A DNA stretch of 64,000 nucleotides from JBKECY01 sp047975025 (GTDB taxonomy: Bacteria > Bacillota > Clostridia > Lachnospirales > Lachnospiraceae), in the NCBI GenBank assembly GCA_047975025.1, contig JBKECY010000003.1, forward strand, positions 1 to 64,000. Direction: 5' to 3'. Shown here piece after piece: positions 25,682 to 33,900 of the stretch. The first letter of the stretch is position 1, and every line of letters begins with the position of its first letter. A program made the translations under genes and the position numbers. The notes under the pieces were generated by a model. It was given only the letters and a program-made list of their open reading frames with translations. It was not told the origin of the DNA and did no database searches.

Positions 25682-28270
25682 ATGAATATAAATAAATTTA
25701 CGCAGAGATCAATGCAGGCAGTGCAGGAACTGGAGAAAACAGCATATGATTTTGGCAATCAGGAAGTAGAGCAGGAGCACCTGCTGTATAATCTGCTGCA
25801 TCAGGAAGACAGTCTGATTTTGAAGCTGATTGAGAAAATGGAAATACAAAAGGATCATTTTCTGGAGAGAGTAGTACAGGCGGTTAATGCCCGTACTAAA
25901 GTACAAGGTGGTAAGCCATACATAGGACAGGCATTGAATCAGGTACTGGTTCATGCCGAGGATGAGGCAAAATCTATGGGAGACGAATTTGTATCCGTAG
26001 AGCATTTATTCCTGTCCTTGCTTAGATATCCTAATCCGGAGATTAAGAAAATCATGAATGAATATGGCATCACGAAAGAGCGCTTTTTATCTGTGTTAAG
26101 TACAGTCCGGGGCAACCAGCGAGTAACCAGCGATAATCCGGAAGCAACGTATGATTCTCTAAGCAAATACGGGCAGGATCTCGTGGAGCGAGCCAGAAAT
26201 CAAAAGTTAGACCCAGTTATCGGGCGAGATGCCGAGATACGAAACGTTGTGCGGATTCTTTCCAGAAAGACTAAGAACAACCCTGTATTAATTGGTGAAC
26301 CCGGCGTAGGTAAAACAGCAGTCGTCGAAGGACTGGCACAGCGAATTGTCAAAGGGGATGTGCCGGACGGACTTAAGGAAAAGACAATTTTTTCGTTGGA
26401 TATGGGCGCATTAGTAGCCGGCGCCAAATACAGAGGTGAGTTCGAAGAGCGTCTAAAGGCGGTACTCGAGGAGGTTAAGAACAGCGATGGGCAGGTTATC
26501 TTGTTTATTGACGAACTGCATCTCATCGTGGGAGCAGGCAAGACAGATGGCGCAATGGATGCCGGTAATATGCTGAAACCTATGCTGGCCAGAGGTGAAC
26601 TGCATTGTATCGGTGCCACAACACTTGATGAATATCGTATGTACATCGAAAAGGATGCGGCTTTAGAACGGCGTTTCCAACCGGTACAGGTAGACGAACC
26701 AACCGTAGAGGATACGATTTCTATCCTTAGGGGGTTAAAAGAACGTTACTCTGTTTTTCATGGAGTGCAGATTACAGATGCAGCGCTGGTAGCCGCAGCA
26801 ACGCTTTCCCATAGATATATTTCAGAGCGCTTTTTACCGGATAAAGCAATTGATCTGGTGGATGAAGCCTGCGCGCTGATTAAAACAGAATTGGATACGA
26901 TGCCCACAGAACTTGATGAACAGAAACGAAAGATTATGCAGATGGAAATCGAAGAGGCAGCTCTTAAGAAAGAGAAAGACAAACTTAGCAAGGATCGTCT
27001 TGCTTTGATTCAAAAAGAACTTGCTGATTTAAAAGAGGAGTTCAATACACAGAAATCACAGTGGGATATTGAGAAGAAATCCGTAGAAGATCTGTCAAAG
27101 CTGCGGGAGCAAATCGAAAATATTAATAAAGAGATTCAGATCGCACAGCAGAATTATGATCTCGAAAAAGCAGCTCAGCTGCAATATGGAGAACTGCCGC
27201 GGCTTAAACAGGAGCTGGAGATCGAAGAAAGAAATGTGCAGAGCCGAGATATGAATCTGATACATGAGAAGGTAACGGAAGAGGAGATTGCAAAAATCAT
27301 CTCCCGGTGGACGGGAATTCCCCTTTCGAAACTCTCAGAAGGTGAAAAGACTAAGATTCTGGGCCTGGAAGCGCAACTGCATAAGCGTGTGATTGGACAA
27401 GATGAAGCGGTTACAAAAGTAACGGAGGCGATTCTGCGCTCCAAGGCGGGAATCAAAGATCCAACGAAACCAATTGGCTCATTTTTGTTTCTGGGTCCTA
27501 CCGGTGTAGGTAAGACTGAACTGGCAAAAACACTTGCTCAGAATTTATTTGATGATGAAGGAAATATTATACGTATTGATATGAGTGAGTACATGGAGAA
27601 GCATTCGGTATCCCGTCTGATTGGAGCACCTCCGGGATATGTTGGGTATGAAGAGGGCGGTCAGCTGACAGAGGCTGTGCGCCGCAAACCGTATAGCGTG
27701 GTCTTGTTTGATGAGATCGAAAAAGCTCATGCAGATGTATTTAATGTGCTGCTTCAAGTATTGGATGATGGCAGGATTACAGATTCACAGGGGCGTACGG
27801 TGGACTTCAAGAACACCATTCTGATTATGACATCGAATATCGGATCTGCCTATCTGTTAGAGGGTATTACGGATGACGGGACGATCAGTGATACGGCGGA
27901 AAATCTGGTGCGTTCTGAATTACAGGGACATTTTAGACCAGAGTTTCTTAACCGGTTGGATGAAATTATCCTGTTCAAACCGCTTGCCAAGGAAGACATC
28001 GGTGCGATTGTGGATCTGATGATTTCGGAACTAAATAAGCGGCTGCTGGATCAGGAACTTGAAATAGTATTGACAAATGACGCAAAACAGTATGTAATAG
28101 ATAATGGCTATGATCCAATCTATGGTGCCCGTCCTCTGAAGCGGTTCTTGCAGAAAAAGGTCGAGACACTCGCCGCAAAACTGATCTTACAAGGTGATGT
28201 AGGAGCAGGGGATAAGATCCTGGTCGATAGTGTAAATGGAGATTTAATAGCAGAAATTAAAAGGACCTGA
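25682..28270 (+). CDS. clpB: ATP-dependent disaggregase ClpB
   Basis: 862 residues. ATG 25682 has CAGGAGG upstream. Domains in order: N-domain of two Clp_N repeats (about 1-145); AAA1 with Walker A GEPGVGKT near residue 206; the long coiled-coil middle domain (about 395-530), which is what distinguishes ClpB from ClpA/C; and AAA2 with Walker A GPTGVGKT near residue 605. ClpB hexamers thread aggregated proteins for refolding with DnaK (dnaK is not in this window). It is under a CIRCE operator, unlike in Bacillus, which lacks clpB. A DUF4250 gene follows 2 bp after the stop. Confidence 0.96.
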   Translation: MNINKFTQRSMQAVQELEKTAYDFGNQEVEQEHLLYNLLHQEDSLILKLIEKMEIQKDHFLERVVQAVNARTKVQGGKPYIGQALNQVLVHAEDEAKSMGDEFVSVEHLFLSLLRYPNPEIKKIMNEYGITKERFLSVLSTVRGNQRVTSDNPEATYDSLSKYGQDLVERARNQKLDPVIGRDAEIRNVVRILSRKTKNNPVLIGEPGVGKTAVVEGLAQRIVKGDVPDGLKEKTIFSLDMGALVAGAKYRGEFEERLKAVLEEVKNSDGQVILFIDELHLIVGAGKTDGAMDAGNMLKPMLARGELHCIGATTLDEYRMYIEKDAALERRFQPVQVDEPTVEDTISILRGLKERYSVFHGVQITDAALVAAATLSHRYISERFLPDKAIDLVDEACALIKTELDTMPTELDEQKRKIMQMEIEEAALKKEKDKLSKDRLALIQKELADLKEEFNTQKSQWDIEKKSVEDLSKLREQIENINKEIQIAQQNYDLEKAAQLQYGELPRLKQELEIEERNVQSRDMNLIHEKVTEEEIAKIISRWTGIPLSKLSEGEKTKILGLEAQLHKRVIGQDEAVTKVTEAILRSKAGIKDPTKPIGSFLFLGPTGVGKTELAKTLAQNLFDDEGNIIRIDMSEYMEKHSVSRLIGAPPGYVGYEEGGQLTEAVRRKPYSVVLFDEIEKAHADVFNVLLQVLDDGRITDSQGRTVDFKNTILIMTSNIGSAYLLEGITDDGTISDTAENLVRSELQGHFRPEFLNRLDEIILFKPLAKEDIGAIVDLMISELNKRLLDQELEIVLTNDAKQYVIDNGYDPIYGARPLKRFLQKKVETLAAKLILQGDVGAGDKILVDSVNGDLIAEIKRT

Positions 28271-28272
28271 TT

Positions 28273-28446
28273 ATGATACCAAAAGACCCAGCGATACTAT
28301 TGAGCTATGTAAATACGCAGCTTAGAGATTATTATGACTCATTGGATGAATTGTGTTTTGTGAAAAAAATCAATAAGCAGAAATTGCAAAAAGATTTAGA
28401 AGCAATAGATTACTATTACAACAATGATCAAAACCAATTCATCTAA
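28273..28446 (+). CDS. DUF4250-like small protein
   Basis: 57 residues, starting MIPKDPAILLSYVNTQLRDY and ending YYYNNDQNQFI. I recognise it as like the DUF4250 domain family of Clostridia, whose function is unknown. The ATG is 2 bp after the clpB stop, so it is translated from the clpB transcript and shares its HrcA control. It is acidic to neutral with no membrane segment. I found it by reading downstream of clpB rather than from a longer frame. Confidence 0.75.
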   Translation: MIPKDPAILLSYVNTQLRDYYDSLDELCFVKKINKQKLQKDLEAIDYYYNNDQNQFI

Positions 28447-28476
28447 AGAGAAAGACAGATTAATACATAACTTTAT

Positions 28477-28505
28477 TTGACAAGAAGCCGATTCAGTGCT
28501 AGAAT
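28477..28505 (+). promoter_or_regulatory. Promoter of the cobalamin-riboswitch transcript
   Basis: TTGACA (28477-28482), a 17-bp spacer and TAGAAT (28500-28505). Transcription would begin near 28512, some 25 nt before the riboswitch. Confidence 0.7.
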
Positions 28506-28536
28506 ATGAATGTATAATTCCATATTGCCATAGTAA

Positions 28537-28723
28537 GTGCAAGACGTCGATTTGTGGCGGCGTATTGAAGAGGGAATTGGGTGAGAGTCCCAAGCGATCC
28601 GGTCACTGTAATTGGGGAGCGACCTTTCATATCCATTGTGAGTTTAACTCATGAGAAGGGAGAGAGTTGCGATGATCCATAAGTCAGGAAACCTGCTTAT
28701 TATGTAAAGGGTGAAACTTCCGC
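28537..28723 (+). ncRNA. Cobalamin (B12) riboswitch
   Basis: The region carries the family's conserved blocks in order: GAATTGGGTGAGAGTCCCA near 28574, GGTCACTGTAATTGGGGAGC near 28601, and the B12 box AAGTCAGGAAACCTGC at 28681-28696. Adenosylcobalamin or methylcobalamin binding normally switches the downstream gene off. An intrinsic terminator (28771-28798) follows, so control is probably by transcription attenuation. Edges are approximate. The first gene after it is the cysteine-rich small protein at 28939. Confidence 0.93.
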
Positions 28724-28770
28724 GTAAAGTTTAGCAACCTAATCGGCCGTATTGTGGTGAGGCCGGTTCG

Positions 28771-28798
28771 TGTCTGCTTGAAGAAGTAGGCATTTTTT
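28771..28798 (+). terminator. Terminator of the cobalamin riboswitch expression platform
   Basis: TGTCTGCTT ... AAGTAGGCA (9 bp including two G-T pairs), then TTTTTT. It lies between the aptamer and the controlled gene. Confidence 0.75.
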
Positions 28799-28840
28799 AT
28801 GGAAAAAGCCTGAGCGTATGAATTATGCATGATTAAACGA

Positions 28841-28912
28841 CAGGCGAGGAAGCTCCGATTATTCTATCCTCCGCTCAAAAATAGAATACACTTATATCGG
28901 AGTGACCCGCCA
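28841..28912 (+). ncRNA. Long imperfect hairpin between B12 terminator and gene
   Basis: GGCG-CTCCGAT-TATTCTAT on the left pairs with ATAGAATA-ATCGGAG-CGCC on the right, in nested order with small internal loops, over about 70 nt. No T-tract follows. It stands in the transcript after the riboswitch terminator and before the start codon of the cysteine-rich gene. Its purpose is not known; I do not recognise it as part of the B12 aptamer. Confidence 0.4.
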
Positions 28913-28938
28913 ATAAAAAAAGCAATGTAGGTGACAAA

Positions 28939-29229
28939 ATGACTCGACAAAAACAACCTGAATGGATGGATAAGCATTTTTCTTTCTTTTCGAATCGGGA
29001 GTGTGAGTACTTTCCTTGTCATAAAGGTGTGGCTCCGGAGGAATTCAACTGCCTGTTCTGTTATTGTCCGCTGTATACACTAGGTGATACGTGCGGAGGT
29101 AATTGCAGATATACGAAGACAGGAATCAAGGATTGCAGTGCTTGTGTTCTTCCGCATAAAAAAGAGAGTTACGGATACATAACAGATAAATTTCAAATGA
29201 TCGTGGATTTAATGAAAAAGCCATGTTAA
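28939..29229 (+). CDS. Cysteine-rich small domain protein
   Basis: 96 residues with many cysteines: NRECEYFPCHKGV, FNCLFCYCPLY, DTCGGNCRYT and DCSACVLPH. This matches the cysteine-rich small domain family (PF04071 as I recall), known in methanogens and Clostridia alone or fused to cobalamin biosynthesis proteins. The cysteines suggest zinc or iron-sulfur binding; the function is unknown. The cobalamin riboswitch upstream links it to B12 metabolism. A terminator follows, so it is the only gene in that unit. Confidence 0.85.
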   Translation: MTRQKQPEWMDKHFSFFSNRECEYFPCHKGVAPEEFNCLFCYCPLYTLGDTCGGNCRYTKTGIKDCSACVLPHKKESYGYITDKFQMIVDLMKKPC

Positions 29230-29248
29230 AGGGAATAACCTTATAAAA

Positions 29249-29284
29249 TGAAGTCCGGTGCTTAGCACCGGGCTTCGCTTTCTT
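29249..29284 (+). terminator. Terminator of the cysteine-rich gene
   Basis: GAAGTCCGGTGC ... CACCGGGCTTC stem with a TTAG loop, followed by a T-rich stretch. It overlaps the last codons of the convergent MATE gene. Confidence 0.75.
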
Positions 29285-30662
29285 TTGCAGGCTGCCAGTA
29301 GGTATGGCTTCTGAACTCATATAAGATGAAGATAATAGCGGCAGCGGCAGAAAAAATATCCGCGACCGGACCTGCATACATAATACCGTCAATCCCAAGA
29401 AAACGGGGCAGAATCACAATCAGGGGCAGCAAGAAAATGATTTGACGTGTGAGTGATATAAAGATTCCACGTGTTGCTTTCCCGATCGAAGTAAAGAAGT
29501 TTGCGGTGACAGGCTGTATTGAATTCATGAATGTACAGAAGAGAAAGATTCTAAAATATTCGGTTGCAAATTGGAAGTATAAATCATCCCCTTCTCCAAA
29601 GAGGGCGGTAATCTGTCGCGGGAACAGCTGGAAGCAGATAAATGCCAGGACAGCGACACCGGTTGCCGCGCCGAGTGCGCACAGGTATGCTTTTTTAGCC
29701 CGTTCATAGTTTTTCGCACCATAGTTGTAGCTGATAATCGGCTGTGCTCCCTGAGAGATACCAATGACCAGAGAAATGAAAATCACGTTAATTTTGGAGA
29801 TGACGCCGACAACTGCCAGTGCAGTCGAGCTGCCATAGACAGAGGCTTCCCCATAGTAAACAAGCAGGTTGTTCATAACGATTTGTACGACGGCCAGCGC
29901 CAGCTGGTTAAAGCAGGCGGCTGCACCCAATGAAATTGTATTGCGCAGAATCAGTGCACGTGGAACAAAATCCTCTGGTTTTAGTGATACGGATTTATAT
30001 TTTGTAAGATAGAAGATGATCAGTATTGCTGAGATCACCTGCCCAATGACCGTAGCGATGGCAGAGCCGGTCACACCCATATTGAATTTGAAGATCAGGA
30101 TAGGATTTAAAATCGTGTTTATGACGGCACCGCTTAAGATACAGAGCATGGAGTAACCGGGACTGCCATCCGCCCGAATCAAATGATTTCCACTGGTCGT
30201 AATCATGAAAAAGGGGATGCCTAATGCAGTAATTCGCACAAAGGTCAGTGAGTATCCCATAATCTCATCCGTTGCACCCAGGAAACGTACCAGTGGCTGG
30301 CTAAAGAGCAAAATCAGAATCATAAGAACGACACCAACACAAAAGCTGCCCAAAAATGAATTGGCGGCATAACGTCTGGCCGAAGCGGAATCCTTGGTGC
30401 CAAGACAAAGATTAAAGCGTGCGGCACCTCCAATTCCAAACAGCAGTGCGATAGAAAGTGTAATCGTAGTAATGGGAAACGCGACATTTGTAGCAGCATT
30501 GCCCAATGGCCCCACACTTCTTCCTATAAAAATCTGATCAATGATGTTGTAAAGTGCGCCTACCAGCAGACTTATAACACTGGGGACAGCGAAGCGCAGC
30601 AGTAGCCGCCCTACTGGGGCACTGCTGAGCAGAGTTCCATGTGCAGTTTGTTTTTCACTCAT
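29262..30662 (-). CDS. MATE-family multidrug efflux protein
   Basis: 466 residues from complement ATG 30662 (MSEKQTAHG). In-frame ATG 30680 and TTG 30686 lie so close to the preceding terminator that a start there would leave almost no leader, and no clear ribosome site precedes them; GGAG is 12 nt before 30662. About twelve membrane helices form two homologous halves. Motifs seen: LYNIIDQIFIGRSVG, the first-half NMGVTGSAIATVIGQ, and GAQPIISYNYGAKNYERAKK. MATE proteins export cationic compounds in exchange for Na+ or H+. The gene lies just downstream of glutathione peroxidase, separated by a terminator. Confidence 0.92.
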   Translation of the reverse strand: MSEKQTAHGTLLSSAPVGRLLLRFAVPSVISLLVGALYNIIDQIFIGRSVGPLGNAATNVAFPITTITLSIALLFGIGGAARFNLCLGTKDSASARRYAANSFLGSFCVGVVLMILILLFSQPLVRFLGATDEIMGYSLTFVRITALGIPFFMITTSGNHLIRADGSPGYSMLCILSGAVINTILNPILIFKFNMGVTGSAIATVIGQVISAILIIFYLTKYKSVSLKPEDFVPRALILRNTISLGAAACFNQLALAVVQIVMNNLLVYYGEASVYGSSTALAVVGVISKINVIFISLVIGISQGAQPIISYNYGAKNYERAKKAYLCALGAATGVAVLAFICFQLFPRQITALFGEGDDLYFQFATEYFRIFLFCTFMNSIQPVTANFFTSIGKATRGIFISLTRQIIFLLPLIVILPRFLGIDGIMYAGPVADIFSAAAAIIFILYEFRSHTYWQPAKESEARC

Positions 30663-30683
30663 ATAATTTGTTAACTCCATTCT

Positions 30684-30711
30684 CAAAAAAACGACGCCGT
30701 TTAAGGCGTCG
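30684..30711 (-). terminator. Terminator between glutathione peroxidase and MATE gene
   Basis: On the minus strand, CGACGCC ... GGCGTCG followed by seven T. The T-tract ends only about 4 nt before the earliest possible MATE start. Confidence 0.88.
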
Positions 30712-30731
30712 CTTCGTCGTTTGCGTTTTCT

Positions 30732-31268
30732 CTATGCCAATAATGATTCGATAATAGAAGCCAGCTGCTCCGGTTTGTAAGTCGGAGAAAAGCGATTGAT
30801 TACCTCACCGTCCTTACCAATCAGAAACTTTCCGAAGTTCCATTTGATATCCGCTGGTTTTGCACCGGGGGTATACACGGATACTTTCTTCACAAAAGCA
30901 TCTGAATCTTCGTTCGTAACATCAGTTGGAGCCTGTTCTTTTAACCAGACGAACAATGGATTGGCATTATCTCCATTGACATCTGTCTTAGAGAATCGGG
31001 GAAATGTAGTACCATAGTTCAAGGTACAGAATTCACTGATTTCCACATCAGTACCGGGAGCCTGCTCCAAGAATTGATTTGATGGGAAATCCAAGATTTC
31101 AAATCCCTGGTCTTTGTATTTCTTGTAAAGTGCTTCCAGCTGTTCGTATTGAGGTGTCAGTCCACATTTGGTAGCTGTATTTACTATTAGAAGTACTTTT
31201 CCTTTATAAGCAGATAATGATACATCTGTTTGTGTGTTGTCCTTTACGGTAAAATCATATACATTCAT
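30732..31268 (-). CDS. Glutathione peroxidase-family thiol peroxidase
   Basis: 178 residues. Complement ATG 31268 has AGAGGAG upstream; the longer frame adds residues alien to the family. The active-site segment is NTATKCGLTPQY with Cys35 in place of selenocysteine. The catalytic Gln/Trp regions are FPSNQFLEQAPG and IKWNFGKFLIGKDG. Bacterial members usually take electrons from thioredoxin rather than glutathione. It probably detoxifies hydroperoxides in the cytoplasm, which suits an anaerobe meeting oxygen. Confidence 0.94.
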   Translation of the reverse strand: MNVYDFTVKDNTQTDVSLSAYKGKVLLIVNTATKCGLTPQYEQLEALYKKYKDQGFEILDFPSNQFLEQAPGTDVEISEFCTLNYGTTFPRFSKTDVNGDNANPLFVWLKEQAPTDVTNEDSDAFVKKVSVYTPGAKPADIKWNFGKFLIGKDGEVINRFSPTYKPEQLASIIESLLA

Positions 31269-31469
31269 TATAAATCTCCTCTCTTGAGACGGGAGTAATT
31301 TCCCATATTTAGTTCGACTTATGTATAAAGTGTACACAAAAAAATGCAGTGTGTCAATTCATATTTTGCGTGCGTTTTTTATCAAAAGACTTGCAAATGA
31401 AGGACAGGAAATGTATTATGTACTACATGAAGAAAGGCAGAAGATACATTCGACCGGAGGAATCGTCAG

Positions 31470-32009
31470 ATGGAGCACAGATTGACAAAAGGAAGACCAG
31501 TAAATATGCAGGGACGTCTGGAAAAGGAAGTCAGAACCTATGATTTTTTGGATGACCTTCAGATTCGTTATGAATACATAGACCACTCACCGATGGCTAC
31601 CATAGAGGATTGCGAAGAAGTAGACCGGATTTTACAGATTGAAATCTGCAAAAATCTTTTTCTATGTGACCACAAGAAGGAGAACTTCTACCTGCTTATG
31701 ATGCCGGGCAGGAAACGCTTCGTAACAAGAGAAGTATCCGGACAGCTGCATGTACCGCGGCTTTCCTTCGCTCCGGAGCAATATATGCAGGAGTATCTTG
31801 ATATCACGCCCGGCTCGGTAAGCGTTCTGGGGCTTATGAATGATCATCAAAAGCATGTGCAGCTTTTGATTGACGAAGCAATTTTGGAAGACAAATATGT
31901 CGCTTGTCATCCATGTGTAAATACATCCAGTGTGAAGATCGAGACAAGTTCGCTTCTTGAAACAATATTACCGGCAATGGAGCATGCTCCGATACTTCTG
32001 AAAATGTAG
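31470..32009 (+). CDS. Prolyl-tRNA synthetase-associated domain protein (trans-editing, YbaK-like)
   Basis: 179 residues. ATG 31470 has GGAGG 9 nt upstream. It has the YbaK/ProRS-editing fold: IRYEYIDHSPMATIEDCEEV near the start, CKNLFLCDHKKENFYLLMMPG, the ligand-site LDITPGSVSVLGLMND and CHPCVNTSSVKI at the end. Free-standing members deacylate mischarged tRNA such as Ala-tRNA(Pro). The gene precedes glnS by 133 bp, both being translation-quality functions. Confidence 0.88.
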   Translation: MEHRLTKGRPVNMQGRLEKEVRTYDFLDDLQIRYEYIDHSPMATIEDCEEVDRILQIEICKNLFLCDHKKENFYLLMMPGRKRFVTREVSGQLHVPRLSFAPEQYMQEYLDITPGSVSVLGLMNDHQKHVQLLIDEAILEDKYVACHPCVNTSSVKIETSSLLETILPAMEHAPILLKM

Positions 32010-32142
32010 GAGATACGTTGTAGTTCTACTATTATAATTTGTGAAAATGTGCTATAATCTGAAAAGAAAAAGCACGTTACATAGCGTCAACGCAGTGGAT
32101 GGCGCTGTGATGCCATAAAAAACAGACATGAGGAGGAAATAC

Positions 32143-33810
32143 ATGGAAAAAGAACAGATTTCCAAAAATTTTATTGAGCAGATCATTGATAAGGATCTTG
32201 AAGAGGGCACATATAGCTCCGTCTGTACGCGGTTTCCGCCGGAACCGAACGGTTATCTGCATATCGGCCATGCCAAATCGATCCTACTGAACTATGGATT
32301 GGCTCAGAAATACCATGGGAAATTCAATATGCGTTTTGATGACACGAACCCAACCAAGGAGAAGGTGGAGTTCGTAGAGTCTATATTGGAAGATATCCGC
32401 TGGCTTGGTGCTGATTGGGAGGACCGGTTGTATTTTGCCTCCAATTATTTTCCGGCAATGTATGAAGCTGCGGTTAAACTCATTCAGGATGGAAAAGCCT
32501 ATGTATGTGATCTGACAGCTGAGGAAATCAGAGAATACCGGGGAACGCTGACCGAGCCGGGTAAGGAAAGTCCCTATCGCTCCAGAAGTATTGAAGAGAA
32601 CCTGGAACTGTTCTTACAGATGAAGCAGGGGAGTATCGAAGATGGCAAGAAAGTGCTAAGAGCCAAAATCGATATGAGTTCACCTAATATGAACATGAGA
32701 GATCCTGTGCTCTATCGTGTGGCTCATATGACACATCACAATACCAAGGATGCTTGGTGTATTTATCCCATGTATGATTTTGCGCATCCGATTGAAGATG
32801 CCATTGAAGGTGTAACACATTCGATTTGTACGCTTGAATTCGAAGATCACCGCCCGCTCTATGACTGGGTCGTGCGTGAACTTGGATATCCTCAACCGCC
32901 AAAACAGATAGAATTTGCCAAGTTGTATCTGACAAATGTAATCACCGGCAAGCGTTATATTAAGAAATTGGTGGAAGACAAGATTGTGGACGGATGGGAC
33001 GATCCACGCCTGGTTTCGATTGCAGCTCTTAGAAGACGAGGTTTTACGCCGGAGTCCATACGGCTGTTCGTAGAACTGTGCGGAGTCTCAAAAGCAAACA
33101 GTTCGGTAGATTATGCAATGCTTGAATACTGCATTCGTGAAGACCTCAAGCTGAAGCGTCCGCGTATGATGGCAATCCTCGACCCAATCAAGCTTGTCAT
33201 CGATAACTATCCTGAAGATGTCACCGAAGAGCTTACTGTAGCAAACAATATGGAAAATGAGACGCTGGGAACCCGAAAAGTTCCGTTTGGCCGAGAACTT
33301 TATATTGAACGCGAAGATTTTATGGAAGAGCCTCCCAGAAAATACTTTAGACTTTTCCCGGGAAATGAGGTACGCCTGATGAATGCGTATTTTGTAACTT
33401 GTACCGGTTGTGTAAAGGATGCGGATGGGAATGTGACGGAAGTCCACTGTACCTACGATCCGGAGACCAGAAGCGGTTCCGGCTTTACCGCTAGAAAAGT
33501 GAAAGGTACGATTCACTGGGTAGCGGCCAGGACCGCGGTAACGGCGGAAGCCAGATTGTATGAGAATATTATTGATGAAGCAAAAGGTGTTTACAACGAG
33601 GATGGTTCATTGAATTTGAATCCGGATTCTTTGAAGATTGTTGAAACATGCTATGTTGAGCCGGCAATTGCCGGAGCACAGGCTTACGAAAGTTTTCAGT
33701 TTGTACGCAACGGTTATTTCTGTGTAGACGCGAAAGATTCCAGCCCGGAGAAACTGGTGTTCAACAGAATCGTCTCACTGAAAAGTTCTTTCAAACTGCC
33801 TGCAAAATAA
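32143..33810 (+). CDS. glnS: Glutaminyl-tRNA synthetase
   Basis: 555 residues, class I enzyme charging tRNA(Gln) directly. ATG 32143 has GAGGAGGAA 6 nt upstream. The catalytic start FPPEPNGYLHIGHAKS holds the HIGH motif. GWDDPRL, LRRRGFTPESI and SSVDYAMLEYCIREDL identify GlnRS rather than GluRS. At the place where E. coli has MSKRK (the KMSKS motif) the sequence reads VITGKRYIKKL, a visible deviation. The C-terminal anticodon-binding beta-barrels are present and full length. Most Firmicutes charge Gln indirectly through GatCAB, so a GlnRS is a trait of certain Clostridia. It ends at a strong terminator shared with htpG. Confidence 0.95.
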   Translation: MEKEQISKNFIEQIIDKDLEEGTYSSVCTRFPPEPNGYLHIGHAKSILLNYGLAQKYHGKFNMRFDDTNPTKEKVEFVESILEDIRWLGADWEDRLYFASNYFPAMYEAAVKLIQDGKAYVCDLTAEEIREYRGTLTEPGKESPYRSRSIEENLELFLQMKQGSIEDGKKVLRAKIDMSSPNMNMRDPVLYRVAHMTHHNTKDAWCIYPMYDFAHPIEDAIEGVTHSICTLEFEDHRPLYDWVVRELGYPQPPKQIEFAKLYLTNVITGKRYIKKLVEDKIVDGWDDPRLVSIAALRRRGFTPESIRLFVELCGVSKANSSVDYAMLEYCIREDLKLKRPRMMAILDPIKLVIDNYPEDVTEELTVANNMENETLGTRKVPFGRELYIEREDFMEEPPRKYFRLFPGNEVRLMNAYFVTCTGCVKDADGNVTEVHCTYDPETRSGSGFTARKVKGTIHWVAARTAVTAEARLYENIIDEAKGVYNEDGSLNLNPDSLKIVETCYVEPAIAGAQAYESFQFVRNGYFCVDAKDSSPEKLVFNRIVSLKSSFKLPAK

Positions 33811-33837
33811 GAGAAGAGAATCTGCTGCATCCAGACA

Positions 33838-33888
33838 ATAAAAATCCGCCCCGCTTTTAGAATCCTAAAGGCGGGGCGGATTTTTAGT
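33838..33888. terminator. Bidirectional terminator between glnS and htpG
   Basis: A 14-bp perfect stem AAAATCCGCCCCGC ... GCGGGGCGGATTTT, extended inside by CTTTTAG/CTAAAG pairs. A and T runs flank both sides, and the two genes converge on it. Confidence 0.95.
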
Positions 33889-33900
33889 ATAGCAATGGTA

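Noticed and set aside
31349..31543. 64-residue open frame before the trans-editing gene
   Set aside because: It overlaps that gene out of frame, lacks a ribosome site and resembles no protein I know.
32010..32142. T-box leader before glnS
   Set aside because: The conserved T-box sequence and a terminator are absent; only a small stem-loop is seen.
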